A stretch of 64,000 bases of DNA from Oryzobacter faecalis. Its GTDB lineage: Bacteria; Actinomycetota; Actinomycetes; Actinomycetales; Dermatophilaceae. The stretch spans positions 310,001 to 374,000 of the forward strand of contig NZ_JBKOFW010000002.1 in assembly GCF_046764005.1 (NCBI RefSeq), read 5' to 3'. Below the pieces are notes generated by a model that saw nothing but the letters and a program-made list of their open reading frames with translations, was not told where the DNA came from and did no database searches. The translations under genes and the position numbers were made by a program. Positions 41,928 to 50,468 of this stretch are shown piece after piece (the stretch's first letter is position 1; each line of letters opens with the position of its first letter).

Positions 41928-43838
41928 TCAGAGGTAGAAGCGCTGGACCTTCCTCGCCTCGACGTGCTCGGCGAAGGCCTGCTGGGTCGAGCGAAGGGTG
42001 GAGACCTCCGGGACGGGCACGTCCCACCAGGCGGTGCCGGGCGGGTTGGGGCCCATGAGATCGGTCTCGATGTGGAGGACGGTCGTCCGGTCCGAGGCCG
42101 CGGCCCTGGCGTAGTTCTCGCGGAACTCGGCGATCGAGCCGCACCGCAGGACGTCGGCCCCCCAGGACGCCGCGTTGGCCGCGAGGTCGAAGGGCACCTC
42201 GTCGCCGTCGAGGCGCCCGGTCGACGCCTGGCGCATCCGGTAGCGGGTGCCGAACCGCTGCGAGCCGCGCGACTCCGACAGCGCCCCGATCGAGGCGAAC
42301 CCGTGGTTGTCGAGGAGCACGATGACCACCTTGGCGCCCTCGGAGACGATCGTCGCGATCTCCATGGGGAGCATCTGGTAGGTCCCGTCGCCGACGACCG
42401 CCACGACCTCGGGCTGGTCGCCCACCGCCAGCCTGACGCCGAGGGCGGCGGGGATCTCGTAGCCCATGCAGGAGTAGGCGTACTCCACGTGGTACTGCTC
42501 GGGCGTCGAGGCCCGCCAGAGGCACTGGAGGTCGCCGGGCATCGACCCGGCGGCGTTGACGAGGACGTCGCGTGGGCCCATGAGCTCGTTGAGGGCCCCG
42601 AACACCTCGGTCTGCGCGGGCAGCGGGGTCTGGTCGCGGTGGAAGCACTCGTCGACGACCTGCTGCCACGCGGCGTCCAGGTCGACGGCCTCCTGGCGGT
42701 AGGTGTCGTCGACAGACCACCCGGCGAGCGCGTCCGTGAGGGCGCGCAGCGCCTCGCGCGCGTCGGCGACGAGCATCGTGGCGCCGTGCTTGGCGGCGTC
42801 GAACCCGAGGACGTTGACGTTGACGAAGCGCACGTCCTCCGCACCGAAGGCCGTGTGGCTCGCGGTCGTGAAGTCGGAGTACCGCGTGCCGATGCCGATG
42901 ACGACGTCGGCCTCCCTGGCCAGGGTGTTGGCCGCGGCGGAGCCGGTCGAGCCGACCCCGCCCACCGCCGAGGGGTGGTCCCAGTTGATGGCGCCCTTGC
43001 CGGCATGGGTGTCGGACACCGGGATCCCGGTGGCGGAGGCGAAGGCGCGCAGCTCCTCGGAGGCCCCGGAGTAGACGACGCCACCGCCCGCGACGACCAG
43101 CGGCCGGCGCGCGGACCGGATCACCTCGACCGCACGGGCCAGCGCGGCGGGCTCCGGCACGGGGCGGGCGACGTGCCACACCCGGCGCTCGAAGAACGCC
43201 AGGGGCCAGTCGAACGCCTCGGCCTGGACGTCCTGGGGCAGGGCCACCGTGACCGCACCGGTGTCGGCGGGGTCGGTGAGGACGCGCATCGCGTTCATCA
43301 GGCTCGGGACCAGCTGCTCGGGGCGGCTGACCCGGTCGAAGAACCTGCTCACCGGGCGGAAGGCGTCGTTGACCGACACGTCCAGCGTCCCCGGGTCCTC
43401 GAGCTGCTGGAGCACCGGGTCGGGCACCCGGCTGGCGAACTGGTCGGAGGGCAGCAGCAGCACCGGGATCCGGTTCGTCGTCGCCAGCGCCGCCCCGGTG
43501 ACCATGTTGGTCGCGCCCGGCCCGATCGAGGTCGTCACCGCCATCGTCTGGAGGCGGCCCCGCGCGCGGGCGAAGCCCGTGGCGGTGTGCACGGCCCCCT
43601 GCTCGTTGCGGGAGAGGAGGTACGGCAGCTCGCCGAGGACGTCGTCGCCCGCCGCTCCCTCCTCCGACTGCACCTGCGCCTGCAGCAGCGCCTGCCCGAC
43701 ACCGGCGACGTTGCCGTGACCGAAGATGCCCAACATCCCTGTCACGAGCCGTTGCTCGACCCCGTCGCGCTCCGAGTACTGGTTGGCGAGGAACTTCACG
43801 AGTGCCTGCGCCGTCGTGAGGCGCACGGTCCGGGTCAT
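41928..43838 (-). CDS. iolD: 3D-trihydroxycyclohexane-1,2-dione hydrolase (acylhydrolase)
   Basis: 636 residues, full length. A thiamine-diphosphate enzyme that opens the ring to 5-deoxy-glucuronate. The N-terminal PYR domain is MTRTVRLTTAQALVKFLANQ with GMLGIFGHGNVAGVGQAL. The C-terminal PP domain has the ThDP motif GDGTYQMLPMEIATIVSE. ATG at 43838 is supported by the conserved first residues. It is separated from the upstream transaldolase-like gene by 86 bp that include a 12-bp tandem repeat; both read leftward. Confidence 0.95.
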   Translation of the reverse strand: MTRTVRLTTAQALVKFLANQYSERDGVEQRLVTGMLGIFGHGNVAGVGQALLQAQVQSEEGAAGDDVLGELPYLLSRNEQGAVHTATGFARARGRLQTMAVTTSIGPGATNMVTGAALATTNRIPVLLLPSDQFASRVPDPVLQQLEDPGTLDVSVNDAFRPVSRFFDRVSRPEQLVPSLMNAMRVLTDPADTGAVTVALPQDVQAEAFDWPLAFFERRVWHVARPVPEPAALARAVEVIRSARRPLVVAGGGVVYSGASEELRAFASATGIPVSDTHAGKGAINWDHPSAVGGVGSTGSAAANTLAREADVVIGIGTRYSDFTTASHTAFGAEDVRFVNVNVLGFDAAKHGATMLVADAREALRALTDALAGWSVDDTYRQEAVDLDAAWQQVVDECFHRDQTPLPAQTEVFGALNELMGPRDVLVNAAGSMPGDLQCLWRASTPEQYHVEYAYSCMGYEIPAALGVRLAVGDQPEVVAVVGDGTYQMLPMEIATIVSEGAKVVIVLLDNHGFASIGALSESRGSQRFGTRYRMRQASTGRLDGDEVPFDLAANAASWGADVLRCGSIAEFRENYARAAASDRTTVLHIETDLMGPNPPGTAWWDVPVPEVSTLRSTQQAFAEHVEARKVQRFYL

Positions 43839-43853
43839 CGTCGACTCCTTGGA

Positions 43854-43889
43854 GGCGGGGCTTGAGGCGGGGCTTGAGGCGGGGCTTGA
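43854..43889 (+). repeat. Three 12-bp tandem repeats
   Basis: GGCGGGGCTTGA repeated three times without change, followed by a decayed fourth unit. It lies between iolD and the transaldolase-like gene, 16 bp upstream of the iolD start, so it occupies the iolD leader. Confidence 0.9.
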
Positions 43890-43924
43890 GGCGGGGCGGG
43901 TGGCGGGGCGGTCGGCGGGGGTGG

Positions 43925-44989
43925 TCAGGGCGCGGGGACGACGACGTCGCGGACGATGCGGTCGAGCTCGGCGTCGGCCTCCAGGAACTGTCGCAGGGTG
44001 TGGCGCGTCGCGCCGAAGGTGTCGAACTCCACGGGGTCGAGCCCGTCGACCTCGTACGCCCGCACGAAGTCGGGGATCGAGCGCAGCGAGGACAGCACGA
44101 CGTCGTCGACCGGCTTGCCCATCCGCGGCTCGGGGTCGTGGCCGCTCGCCTGGAACCTCTCCTGCCACGCGAAGGGCGGGGAGAGGACGACGTCGCCGCC
44201 GACGAGCTCGGTCCACTGGAGGTCGTTGCGGTAGGCGGCCGCGAGCAGGCGGGGACGCAGCCCGCGCTCGCCGAAGACCCGGTAGGCCTCCTTGAAGGCG
44301 GCCACTCCGGCCCACTCGAGGTGCTCGGGGTCGACGTCGAGGCCGTCGCGCGCGACGACCGCCTTGAGCCAGTCGTCGAGGCGGCCGACCATGATCGTCA
44401 CGACCGGGCCCATCTCCGCCGTCGTCAGACGCTCGGCGTCGCGCCGGGCCAGCCCGCGTTGGATCGCCTCGCCGGCGGCGACCGCCTGCGGCACCGTGAA
44501 CGAGACGGTGACGTTGATGCTGACCCCGCGGTACGTCGCCTCCTCGATCGCCTCGATCCCGACCGAGGTCGCGGGGATCTTGACGATGACGTTCGGGGCG
44601 AGGGAGGCGAAGTGCTCGGCCTGGGCCACGAGCGCCGCGGCGTCACGGTGGAGGCGGGGGTCGGTCTGCATCGACAGGCGACCGTTGCGCCCCCGGTGCT
44701 CGGCGAAGGCCGGCTCGAGCAGCCTGGCCGCCTCGACCGAGACCTCCTCGACGACGAGCCAGCCGAGCTGGGACTCCGTGGCCGTGGGGTGGGCGAGCGC
44801 GAGCTCGGCGATGCGGGCCTGCCAGCGGGGCAGGTCGGCCCGGATGGCAGCGAGGGCGATGACCGGGTTGCACGTGGCACCGACGGCGCCCCAGCCGATG
44901 GCCGCCGTCAGCTCGGACAGCGTCGAGCTGTCGTTCCACAACGCGGTCGGTGTCGTCTCGGTCATCGTGCGCAGGGGCGAGGTCGTCAC
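43925..44989 (-). CDS. Transaldolase-family protein of the inositol cluster
   Basis: 354 residues from GTG at 44989, chosen for GGAGGA 4 bases upstream; the ATG at 44965 has none. The class I aldolase barrel is shown by ATCNPVIALAA, the Schiff-base lysine in NVIVKIPAT, GVSINVTVSF and an AAYRNDLQWTELVGGDVVLSPPF segment. Classic transaldolases act in the pentose phosphate pathway, but its position here suggests a role in inositol-derived sugar cleavage (inference). Regulated probably with iolD by the operator at 45035. Confidence 0.85.
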   Translation of the reverse strand: MTTSPLRTMTETTPTALWNDSSTLSELTAAIGWGAVGATCNPVIALAAIRADLPRWQARIAELALAHPTATESQLGWLVVEEVSVEAARLLEPAFAEHRGRNGRLSMQTDPRLHRDAAALVAQAEHFASLAPNVIVKIPATSVGIEAIEEATYRGVSINVTVSFTVPQAVAAGEAIQRGLARRDAERLTTAEMGPVVTIMVGRLDDWLKAVVARDGLDVDPEHLEWAGVAAFKEAYRVFGERGLRPRLLAAAYRNDLQWTELVGGDVVLSPPFAWQERFQASGHDPEPRMGKPVDDVVLSSLRSIPDFVRAYEVDGLDPVEFDTFGATRHTLRQFLEADAELDRIVRDVVVPAP

Positions 44990-45034
44990 GGGGTCCTCCG
45001 GAGGCGGCGCCACAGAGCACCGGTCAAGCAGGTT

Positions 45035-45050
45035 TAATGTCAGAACATTA
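45035..45050. promoter_or_regulatory. Palindromic operator candidate before the transaldolase gene
   Basis: TAATGT-CAGA-ACATTA, exact 6-base arms, 46 bp upstream of the GTG start, in strikingly AT-rich sequence. The half-site ACATTA/AATGTT recurs at 45868-45885 in the gntR/iolC spacer, so the same GntR protein may bind both. Confidence 0.55.
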
Positions 45051-45086
45051 GAACCATAGCCGGAAGGAGCCGACGAAGGGAAGGGG

Positions 45087-45824
45087 TCAGTGCTCGTGGA
45101 CGGTGACGTCGAAGGTGTACTGGTCGTAGCGGTAGCAGTGGTCGCCGTACTCGACCGCGGACCCGTCGGCGGCGTAGGCGCGCCGCGACATCGTGAGGAG
45201 GGGGTCGCCTGCTCCCAGCCCGAGGAGGCGGCGCTCGCGGGCGACCGGGCGGCGGGCGCCGATGGACTGGTGGGCGATGACGGGCCGGACTCCGCGCGCG
45301 CGGAGGAGCCCGTAGAGGCTCCCGTCCTCGAGGTCGGCCGCCGTGAGGTCGGCGAACTGCGGCGGCAGCCAGTTGTGCATGAGGGCTGTGGGGACCTTCC
45401 CGACCGACCGGAGCCGTTCGACGGAGACGAGCGGGGTGTCGGGGGGCAGTCCCAGGGCCTCGGCCGCCGCCGCGTCCGTGACGCCGGAGTCGAAGGAGAG
45501 GACCTCGGTGCGCGGCTGCTGCCCCTTGCGGACCATGTCGTCGTAGAGGCTCGTCAGCTCGTCACGGCGGTGGATGACCTGGCTCGCGACCGTGGTCCCG
45601 ACGCCGCGCCGACGGACGAGGAGGCCGCGTGCGACGAGCTCGGCGATGGCGCGGCGCACGGTGGGGCGCGAGAGGTCGAGGCGGTCGGCGAGGGCGAGCT
45701 CGTTCTCGAACGGGTCCCCCGGGCGCAGGGTCCCGTTCTCGACGGCGGCCGTCAGCTGCTCGGCGAGCTGGTGGTAGAGCGGGACCGGGCTGCCGCGGTC
45801 GATGACGACGGGGATCTGCTGCAC
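45087..45824 (-). CDS. GntR-family regulator (HutC/UTRA type), inositol cluster
   Basis: 245 residues from GTG at 45824. The N-terminal winged helix (PLYHQLAEQLTAAVENGTL, then ENELALADRLDLSRPTVRRAI) and the C-terminal UTRA ligand domain (VSVERLRSVGKVPTALMHNWLP) define the HutC subfamily, which senses sugars or intermediates. It sits between the two arms of the iol cluster, divergent from iolC, so it is the likely repressor of both. Effector unknown; an inositol breakdown product is the obvious candidate. Confidence 0.93.
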   Translation of the reverse strand: MQQIPVVIDRGSPVPLYHQLAEQLTAAVENGTLRPGDPFENELALADRLDLSRPTVRRAIAELVARGLLVRRRGVGTTVASQVIHRRDELTSLYDDMVRKGQQPRTEVLSFDSGVTDAAAAEALGLPPDTPLVSVERLRSVGKVPTALMHNWLPPQFADLTAADLEDGSLYGLLRARGVRPVIAHQSIGARRPVARERRLLGLGAGDPLLTMSRRAYAADGSAVEYGDHCYRYDQYTFDVTVHEH

Positions 45825-45867
45825 AAAGCCACTCTATGTCAGTACGTCTCAGACATCAGCAAGTCCA

Positions 45868-45885
45868 AATGTTCTTACAAATGTT
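45868..45885. promoter_or_regulatory. AATGTT direct-repeat operator candidate, gntR/iolC spacer
   Basis: AATGTT occurs twice with starts 12 bases apart and runs straight into TTGACA. The same half-site forms the palindrome at 45035-45050. Placement fits repression of iolC and autoregulation. Confidence 0.5.
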
Positions 45886-45956
45886 GACAGGGTGCGGCCG
45901 ATGGGGGAGGCTGGGCCCAGCCCCGCACCGCCCCTGAGAGACCCGAGGAGCCCGAC

Positions 45957-46922
45957 GTGCCGCTGACGCGCTCGTTCGACGTGCTCGCCGTCGGGCGCGT
46001 GGGCGTCGACCTCTACCCGATGCAGACCGGCGTGGGCCTCGAGGACGTCACGACGTTCGGCAAGTTCCTCGGTGGCAGCGCGGCCAACGTCGCGGTGGCG
46101 GCGGCCCGCCTCGGCCACAGCGCCGCCCTGGTCAGCCGCACCGGGGACGACCCGTTCGGCCGCTTCGTCACGAGGAGCCTGGCCGAGCTCGGTGTCGACC
46201 CGGCCTACGTGACGACCGACCCCTCCCTGCCGACCCCGGTGACGTTCTGCGAGATCTTCCCGCCCGACCACTTCCCCCTGTACTTCTACCGCTATCCCCA
46301 GGCGCCGGACCTGCGCGTCAGCCCCGAGGAGATCCCGCCCGTCGCCGTCCGCGAGAGCCGCCTGTTCTGGGCCACCCTCACCGGGTTGTCCGCCGAGCCG
46401 AGCCGCACCGCCCACGCGACGGCCTGGGAGGCCCGCGGCCGGGTGCCGCACACCGCCATCGACCTCGACCACCGGCCGATGTTCTGGCGGGCGGAGGCCG
46501 AGGCGTCGCGGGCCGCCGCCGACGCGCTCGCGGCGAGCACCGTCGCCATCGGCAACCGTGAGGAGTGCCGGGTCGCGGTCGGCACCGACGACCCCGCCTC
46601 CGCGGCCGCTGCCCTGCTCGACCGGGGCGTCGAGCTCGCCATCGTCAAGCAGGGGCCGAAGGGGGTCCTCGCCGTGACGGCCTCCGGTGACCGGGTCGAG
46701 GTGCCGCCGCTGCCCGTCGAGGTGGCCAACGGGCTCGGGGCCGGCGACGCGTTCGGCGGCGCCGTCTGCCACGGGCTGCTGTCGGGCTGGGACCTCGAGC
46801 GCACCGTCCGCTTCGCCAACGCCGCGGGGGCCATCGTCGCCTCGCGCCTGGAGTGTTCGACGGCGATGCCGACCGAGGACGAGGTCGACGCCCTCCTCGC
46901 CGGGCGCGAGGTGCGGTCGTGA
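45957..46922 (+). CDS. iolC: 5-Dehydro-2-deoxygluconokinase
   Basis: 321 residues from GTG at 45957 (GAGGAG upstream). A PfkB-family kinase that phosphorylates 5-dehydro-2-deoxygluconate. KFLGGSAANVAVAAARLG binds sugar and VANGLGAGDAFGGAVCHGLL holds the catalytic Asp and anion hole. It lacks the C-terminal DUF2090 aldolase part of IolC fusions. It overlaps the next gene by 4 bp (GTGA), starting the iolC-aldolase-iolB-mmsA operon. Confidence 0.93.
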   Translation: MPLTRSFDVLAVGRVGVDLYPMQTGVGLEDVTTFGKFLGGSAANVAVAAARLGHSAALVSRTGDDPFGRFVTRSLAELGVDPAYVTTDPSLPTPVTFCEIFPPDHFPLYFYRYPQAPDLRVSPEEIPPVAVRESRLFWATLTGLSAEPSRTAHATAWEARGRVPHTAIDLDHRPMFWRAEAEASRAAADALAASTVAIGNREECRVAVGTDDPASAAAALLDRGVELAIVKQGPKGVLAVTASGDRVEVPPLPVEVANGLGAGDAFGGAVCHGLLSGWDLERTVRFANAAGAIVASRLECSTAMPTEDEVDALLAGREVRS

Positions 46923-47809
46923 CCCGCGTGGAGGCCTCCGGGACGACGGCGCTGCGCGTCGCGGACCCCGGAGCCGTGGGCCGGGCCTGGGCGTCGCGCC
47001 GCCGCCGGGACCGGCTGACCACCGACGGCCGCCTCCTCCTCGTCGCCGCCGACCACCCGGCCCGCGGGGCGCTGGCGGTCCGCGACGACCACCGGGCGAT
47101 GGCGTCGCGCACCGAGCTCGTCCGGCGCCTCGCCACCGCCCTCGAACGGCCCGGCGTCGACGGCGTCGTCGGCACGGCCGACGTCCTCGAGGACCTCCTC
47201 CTCATGGGCCTGCTCGACGACAAGGTCGTCGTGGGCTCGATGAACCGGGGTGGCCTGCAGGGGGCGACCTTCGAGCTCGACGACCGCTTCACCGGCTACG
47301 ACGCCGACGCGATCGCCGACCACGGCCTCGACGGCGGCAAGATGCTGACGCGCATCTGCCTCGACGACGCCGGGACGGCCGCGACCCTCGAGGCGAGCGG
47401 TGCAGCCGTCACGGCACTGGCCCGCCGCGGCCTCATGGCGATGGTCGAGCCGTTCCTCACCGAGCGGCGCGGGCCCCGCCGTGTCGCCAACCTGCTCGAC
47501 CCGGACTCCGTCGTCGACTCGATCCACGTGGCCGCCGGCCTCGGCGCGACGAGCGCCCACACGTGGTTGAAGCTGCCCGTCGTCGAGGAGATGGACAGGG
47601 TCCTCGACGCGACGACCCTGCCCTGCCTCCTCCTCGGGGGTGACCCGACCGGCGACCCGGCCGACACCTACGCCGACTGGGGCCGCGCCCTCGCCTGTCC
47701 GTCCGCCGCCGGCCTCGTCGTCGGTCGGGCGCTGCTCTACCCCCCGGGCGGCGACGTCGCCGCCGCCGTCGACGCCGCGGCCGACCTCGTCCACGGAGAA
47801 GCGCGATGA
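46919..47809 (+). CDS. Cgl0159-family (beta/alpha)8 barrel protein, putative DKGP aldolase
   Basis: 296 residues from GTG at 46919. The sequence (LLLVAADHPARGALAVRDD, GGLQGATFELDDRFTGYDA, KMLTRI, HTWLKLPVVEEMD, LLLGGDPTGDP) resembles the Cgl0159 family of inositol clusters in Corynebacterium. It lies where IolJ, the aldolase splitting 5-dehydro-2-deoxygluconate 6-phosphate, would be needed, and a barrel lysine (TWLK) could form the Schiff base. Activity is inferred. It overlaps both neighbours by 4 bp. Confidence 0.82.
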   Translation: MTRVEASGTTALRVADPGAVGRAWASRRRRDRLTTDGRLLLVAADHPARGALAVRDDHRAMASRTELVRRLATALERPGVDGVVGTADVLEDLLLMGLLDDKVVVGSMNRGGLQGATFELDDRFTGYDADAIADHGLDGGKMLTRICLDDAGTAATLEASGAAVTALARRGLMAMVEPFLTERRGPRRVANLLDPDSVVDSIHVAAGLGATSAHTWLKLPVVEEMDRVLDATTLPCLLLGGDPTGDPADTYADWGRALACPSAAGLVVGRALLYPPGGDVAAAVDAAADLVHGEAR

Positions 47810-48759
47810 CGAGCGGTGTCGGCGTCGACAACGCCGACTGGGTGCGCCCGTTCGGCTCCGCCGCCGACGGCGGGTTCCAGGTCGCCGTCGCCCCGACCGC
47901 GCCGAACCCGGCGCCCGGATGGCGCCACACGACGCTGCGCGTCGCCGAGTGCCCCCCGGCAGGCGAGGTCGAGCACTCCTCGGGCGAGGAGGAGACCCTC
48001 GTCGTCCCCCTCGTGGGGTCGTGGCGGGTGGAGGTGACCGGGGCCGACGGCACGAGCCACGCCGCCGACCTTCCCGGCCGCGCCTCCGTCTTCGACGGCC
48101 CGACCGACGTCGTCTACGCCGGGCGGGGCTCGACCGTCCGCGTCGTCAACACGACCGACGGGACGGGCCGTGTCGCGCTCGCCGGCGCCCCCGCCACGCG
48201 CGCGGCCACCCCGATCCCCTACCGCCACCTGCGGGCGGAGGAGGTGCCGGTCGAGCTCCGCGGCGCGGGGCGGGCGAGCCGCGAGGTGCGCAACCTGGGC
48301 CTGCCCGACGTCCTCGACGCCGACTCCTTCCTCGTGTGCGAGGTCGTCACCCCGGCCGGAAACTGGAGCTCGTGGCCCCCGCACAAGCACGACGAGAACC
48401 GACCCGGCGAGGAGACCGAGCTCGAGGAGATCTACTACGTCGAGACCCGGGCCACCGACCCTCGCGGCACCGACCCGGTCGGCTACCTGCGCGTCTACGG
48501 CTCCACGGCCACCCGGCCGCTCGACGTCCTCGCCGAGGTCCGCACCGGCGACGTCGTCCTCGTGCCGCACGGGTGGCACGGCCCGGCCGTCGCCGCTCCC
48601 GACGCCGACCTGTACTACCTCAACGTCATGGCCGGCCCCGGGCCGGAGCGGGCCTGGCGGATCTGCGACGACCCCGCCCACGCCTGGGTCCGCGAGGCGT
48701 GGCCCCACGAGGAGGTCGACCCCCGGCTGCCGTTTCCCTCCGACCTACGGGATCGGTAG
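47806..48759 (+). CDS. iolB: 5-Deoxy-glucuronate isomerase
   Basis: 317 residues. A bicupin that turns 5-deoxy-glucuronate to 5-dehydro-2-deoxygluconate. PAGEVEHSSGEEETLVV and the WSSWPPHKHDENRPGEETELEEIYY metal site (H, H, E, with a distal H in VLVPHGWHGP) are family marks. Length is usual. It overlaps the preceding gene by 4 bp. Confidence 0.95.
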   Translation: MTSGVGVDNADWVRPFGSAADGGFQVAVAPTAPNPAPGWRHTTLRVAECPPAGEVEHSSGEEETLVVPLVGSWRVEVTGADGTSHAADLPGRASVFDGPTDVVYAGRGSTVRVVNTTDGTGRVALAGAPATRAATPIPYRHLRAEEVPVELRGAGRASREVRNLGLPDVLDADSFLVCEVVTPAGNWSSWPPHKHDENRPGEETELEEIYYVETRATDPRGTDPVGYLRVYGSTATRPLDVLAEVRTGDVVLVPHGWHGPAVAAPDADLYYLNVMAGPGPERAWRICDDPAHAWVREAWPHEEVDPRLPFPSDLRDR

Positions 48760-48847
48760 CCGAACCACCGACTCGGACCCGGTACCGCCATTGCCTCGAC
48801 GCCTGACACACTGATTCCACCACTCCGCACGACAAGGACCGATAGCC

Positions 48848-50353
48848 GTGAGCACGACCCCCACCCGCATCACCCACCTCCTGAACGGGGCCCCGTGGGA
48901 CGGCACCGCCGACCGCACGAGCCCGGTGTTCAACCCCGCGACCGGCGAGCAGACCGGCGTCCTCGACCTCGCCTCCGCCGCGCTCGTCGACGAGGTCGTG
49001 ACGACGGCCAAGGCGGCCTGGGCCGCCGAGTGGGGCAACGTCTCGCTCGCCAGGCGAACCCAGGTCCTCTTCCGCTTCCGTGAGCTGCTCAACGAGCGGA
49101 AGGAGGAGATCGCCGCCCTCATCACGGCCGAGCACGGCAAGGTCCTCTCCGACGCGGTCGGCGAGGTGACCCGCGGCCTCGAGGTCGCCGAGTTCGCCTG
49201 CGGGATCCCGCACCTGCTCAAGGGCGGCTTCACCGAGAACGCCTCGACGAAGGTCGACGTCTACTCGATCCGCCAGAGCCTGGGTGTCGTGGCCGTCATC
49301 AGCCCGTTCAACTTCCCGGCGATGGTGCCGCTCTGGTTCGTGCCGGTCGCGATCGCGTGCGGCAACGCGGTCGTCATCAAGCCGTCCGAGAAGGACCCGT
49401 CGGCCGTCAACGCCGTCGCCGCCCTCTGGAAGGAGGCCGGCCTGCCCGACGGCGTCCTCTCCGTCGTCCACGGTGACAAGGAGGCCGTCGACGCCCTCCT
49501 CACCCACCCCGACGTCAAGGCCGTCTCCTTCGTCGGCTCGACCCCGATCGCCAGGTACGTCTACGAGACCGGCACGGCGCACGGCAAGCGCGTGCAGGCG
49601 CTGGGCGGCGCGAAGAACCACATGATCGTCCTCCCCGACGCCGACCTCGACCTCGCGGCGGACGCCGCCGTCAACGCCGGCTTCGGCTCGGCCGGCGAGC
49701 GGTGCATGGCGATCTCGGCGCTCGTGGCCCTCGAGCCGATCGCCGACGAGCTCGTCGAGAAGATCAAGGACCGGATGGGCAAGCTCGTCACCGGCGACGG
49801 CACCCGCGGCTGCGACATGGGCCCGCTCGTCACCGCCCAGCACCGCGACAAGGTCGCCTCCTACCTCGACGCGGGCGTCGAGGCGGGCGCGACCCTCGTC
49901 GTGGACGGCCGCGAGGGCGACGTCGACGCCGACGGCGAGGGCTACTTCCTCCGGCCGACGCTGTTCGACGACGTCACCAAGGAGATGTCGGTCTACACCG
50001 ACGAGATCTTCGGTCCGGTGCTCTCGGTGCTGCGCGCGAAGACCTACGACGAGGCGCTCGACCTCATCAACTCCAACCCCTACGGCAACGGCACCGCGAT
50101 CTTCACCAACGACGGCGGTGCCGCTCGGCGCTTCCAGAACGAGGTGGAGGTCGGGATGGTGGGCATCAACGTGCCGATCCCCGTGCCGATGGCCTACTAC
50201 TCCTTCGGTGGGTGGAAGAACAGCCTCTTCGGCGACAGCCACGCCCACGGCATGGAGGGCGTGCACTTCTTCACCCGCGGCAAGGTCGTCACCTCGCGCT
50301 GGCTCGACCCGAGCCACGGCGGCCTCAACCTGGGCTTCCCCCAGAACGCCTGA
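48848..50353 (+). CDS. mmsA: CoA-acylating methylmalonate-semialdehyde dehydrogenase
   Basis: 501 residues from GTG at 48848. It converts malonate semialdehyde (last inositol intermediate) or methylmalonate semialdehyde to acyl-CoA with NAD. The active Cys286 sits in GFGSAGERCMAISALV, SPFNFPAMVPLW and VSFVGSTPIARYV bind NAD, and the absent general-base Glu is typical of MmsA. Also called iolA in this setting. It lies 88 bp after iolB, and a perfect hairpin follows. Confidence 0.95.
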   Translation: MSTTPTRITHLLNGAPWDGTADRTSPVFNPATGEQTGVLDLASAALVDEVVTTAKAAWAAEWGNVSLARRTQVLFRFRELLNERKEEIAALITAEHGKVLSDAVGEVTRGLEVAEFACGIPHLLKGGFTENASTKVDVYSIRQSLGVVAVISPFNFPAMVPLWFVPVAIACGNAVVIKPSEKDPSAVNAVAALWKEAGLPDGVLSVVHGDKEAVDALLTHPDVKAVSFVGSTPIARYVYETGTAHGKRVQALGGAKNHMIVLPDADLDLAADAAVNAGFGSAGERCMAISALVALEPIADELVEKIKDRMGKLVTGDGTRGCDMGPLVTAQHRDKVASYLDAGVEAGATLVVDGREGDVDADGEGYFLRPTLFDDVTKEMSVYTDEIFGPVLSVLRAKTYDEALDLINSNPYGNGTAIFTNDGGAARRFQNEVEVGMVGINVPIPVPMAYYSFGGWKNSLFGDSHAHGMEGVHFFTRGKVVTSRWLDPSHGGLNLGFPQNA

Positions 50354-50359
50354 GCGCGA

Positions 50360-50403
50360 ACGTGGGTGAAGATCGTCGGCCGAGCGACGATCTTCACCCA
50401 CGT
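50360..50403. terminator. Perfect 18-bp palindrome after mmsA
   Basis: ACGTGGGTGAAGATCGTC and its exact complement around an 8-base loop, 6 bp after the mmsA stop and 65 bp from the end of the convergent PhyH-like gene. It can terminate both. It is less GC-rich than ordinary terminators here and may be a repeat family. Confidence 0.7.
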
Positions 50404-50468
50404 CCGGTGACGGGTCGGACGAGCTGCTCGAGCCGAGGGTCGTCGACGTCGGGCTGCGGACCTCGGGC

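Noticed and set aside
43862..44295. Small frame with SSPASSPASS or LEAGLEAG repeats near iolD
   Set aside because: It is produced by the 12-bp tandem repeat in untranslated sequence and antisense to the transaldolase gene.
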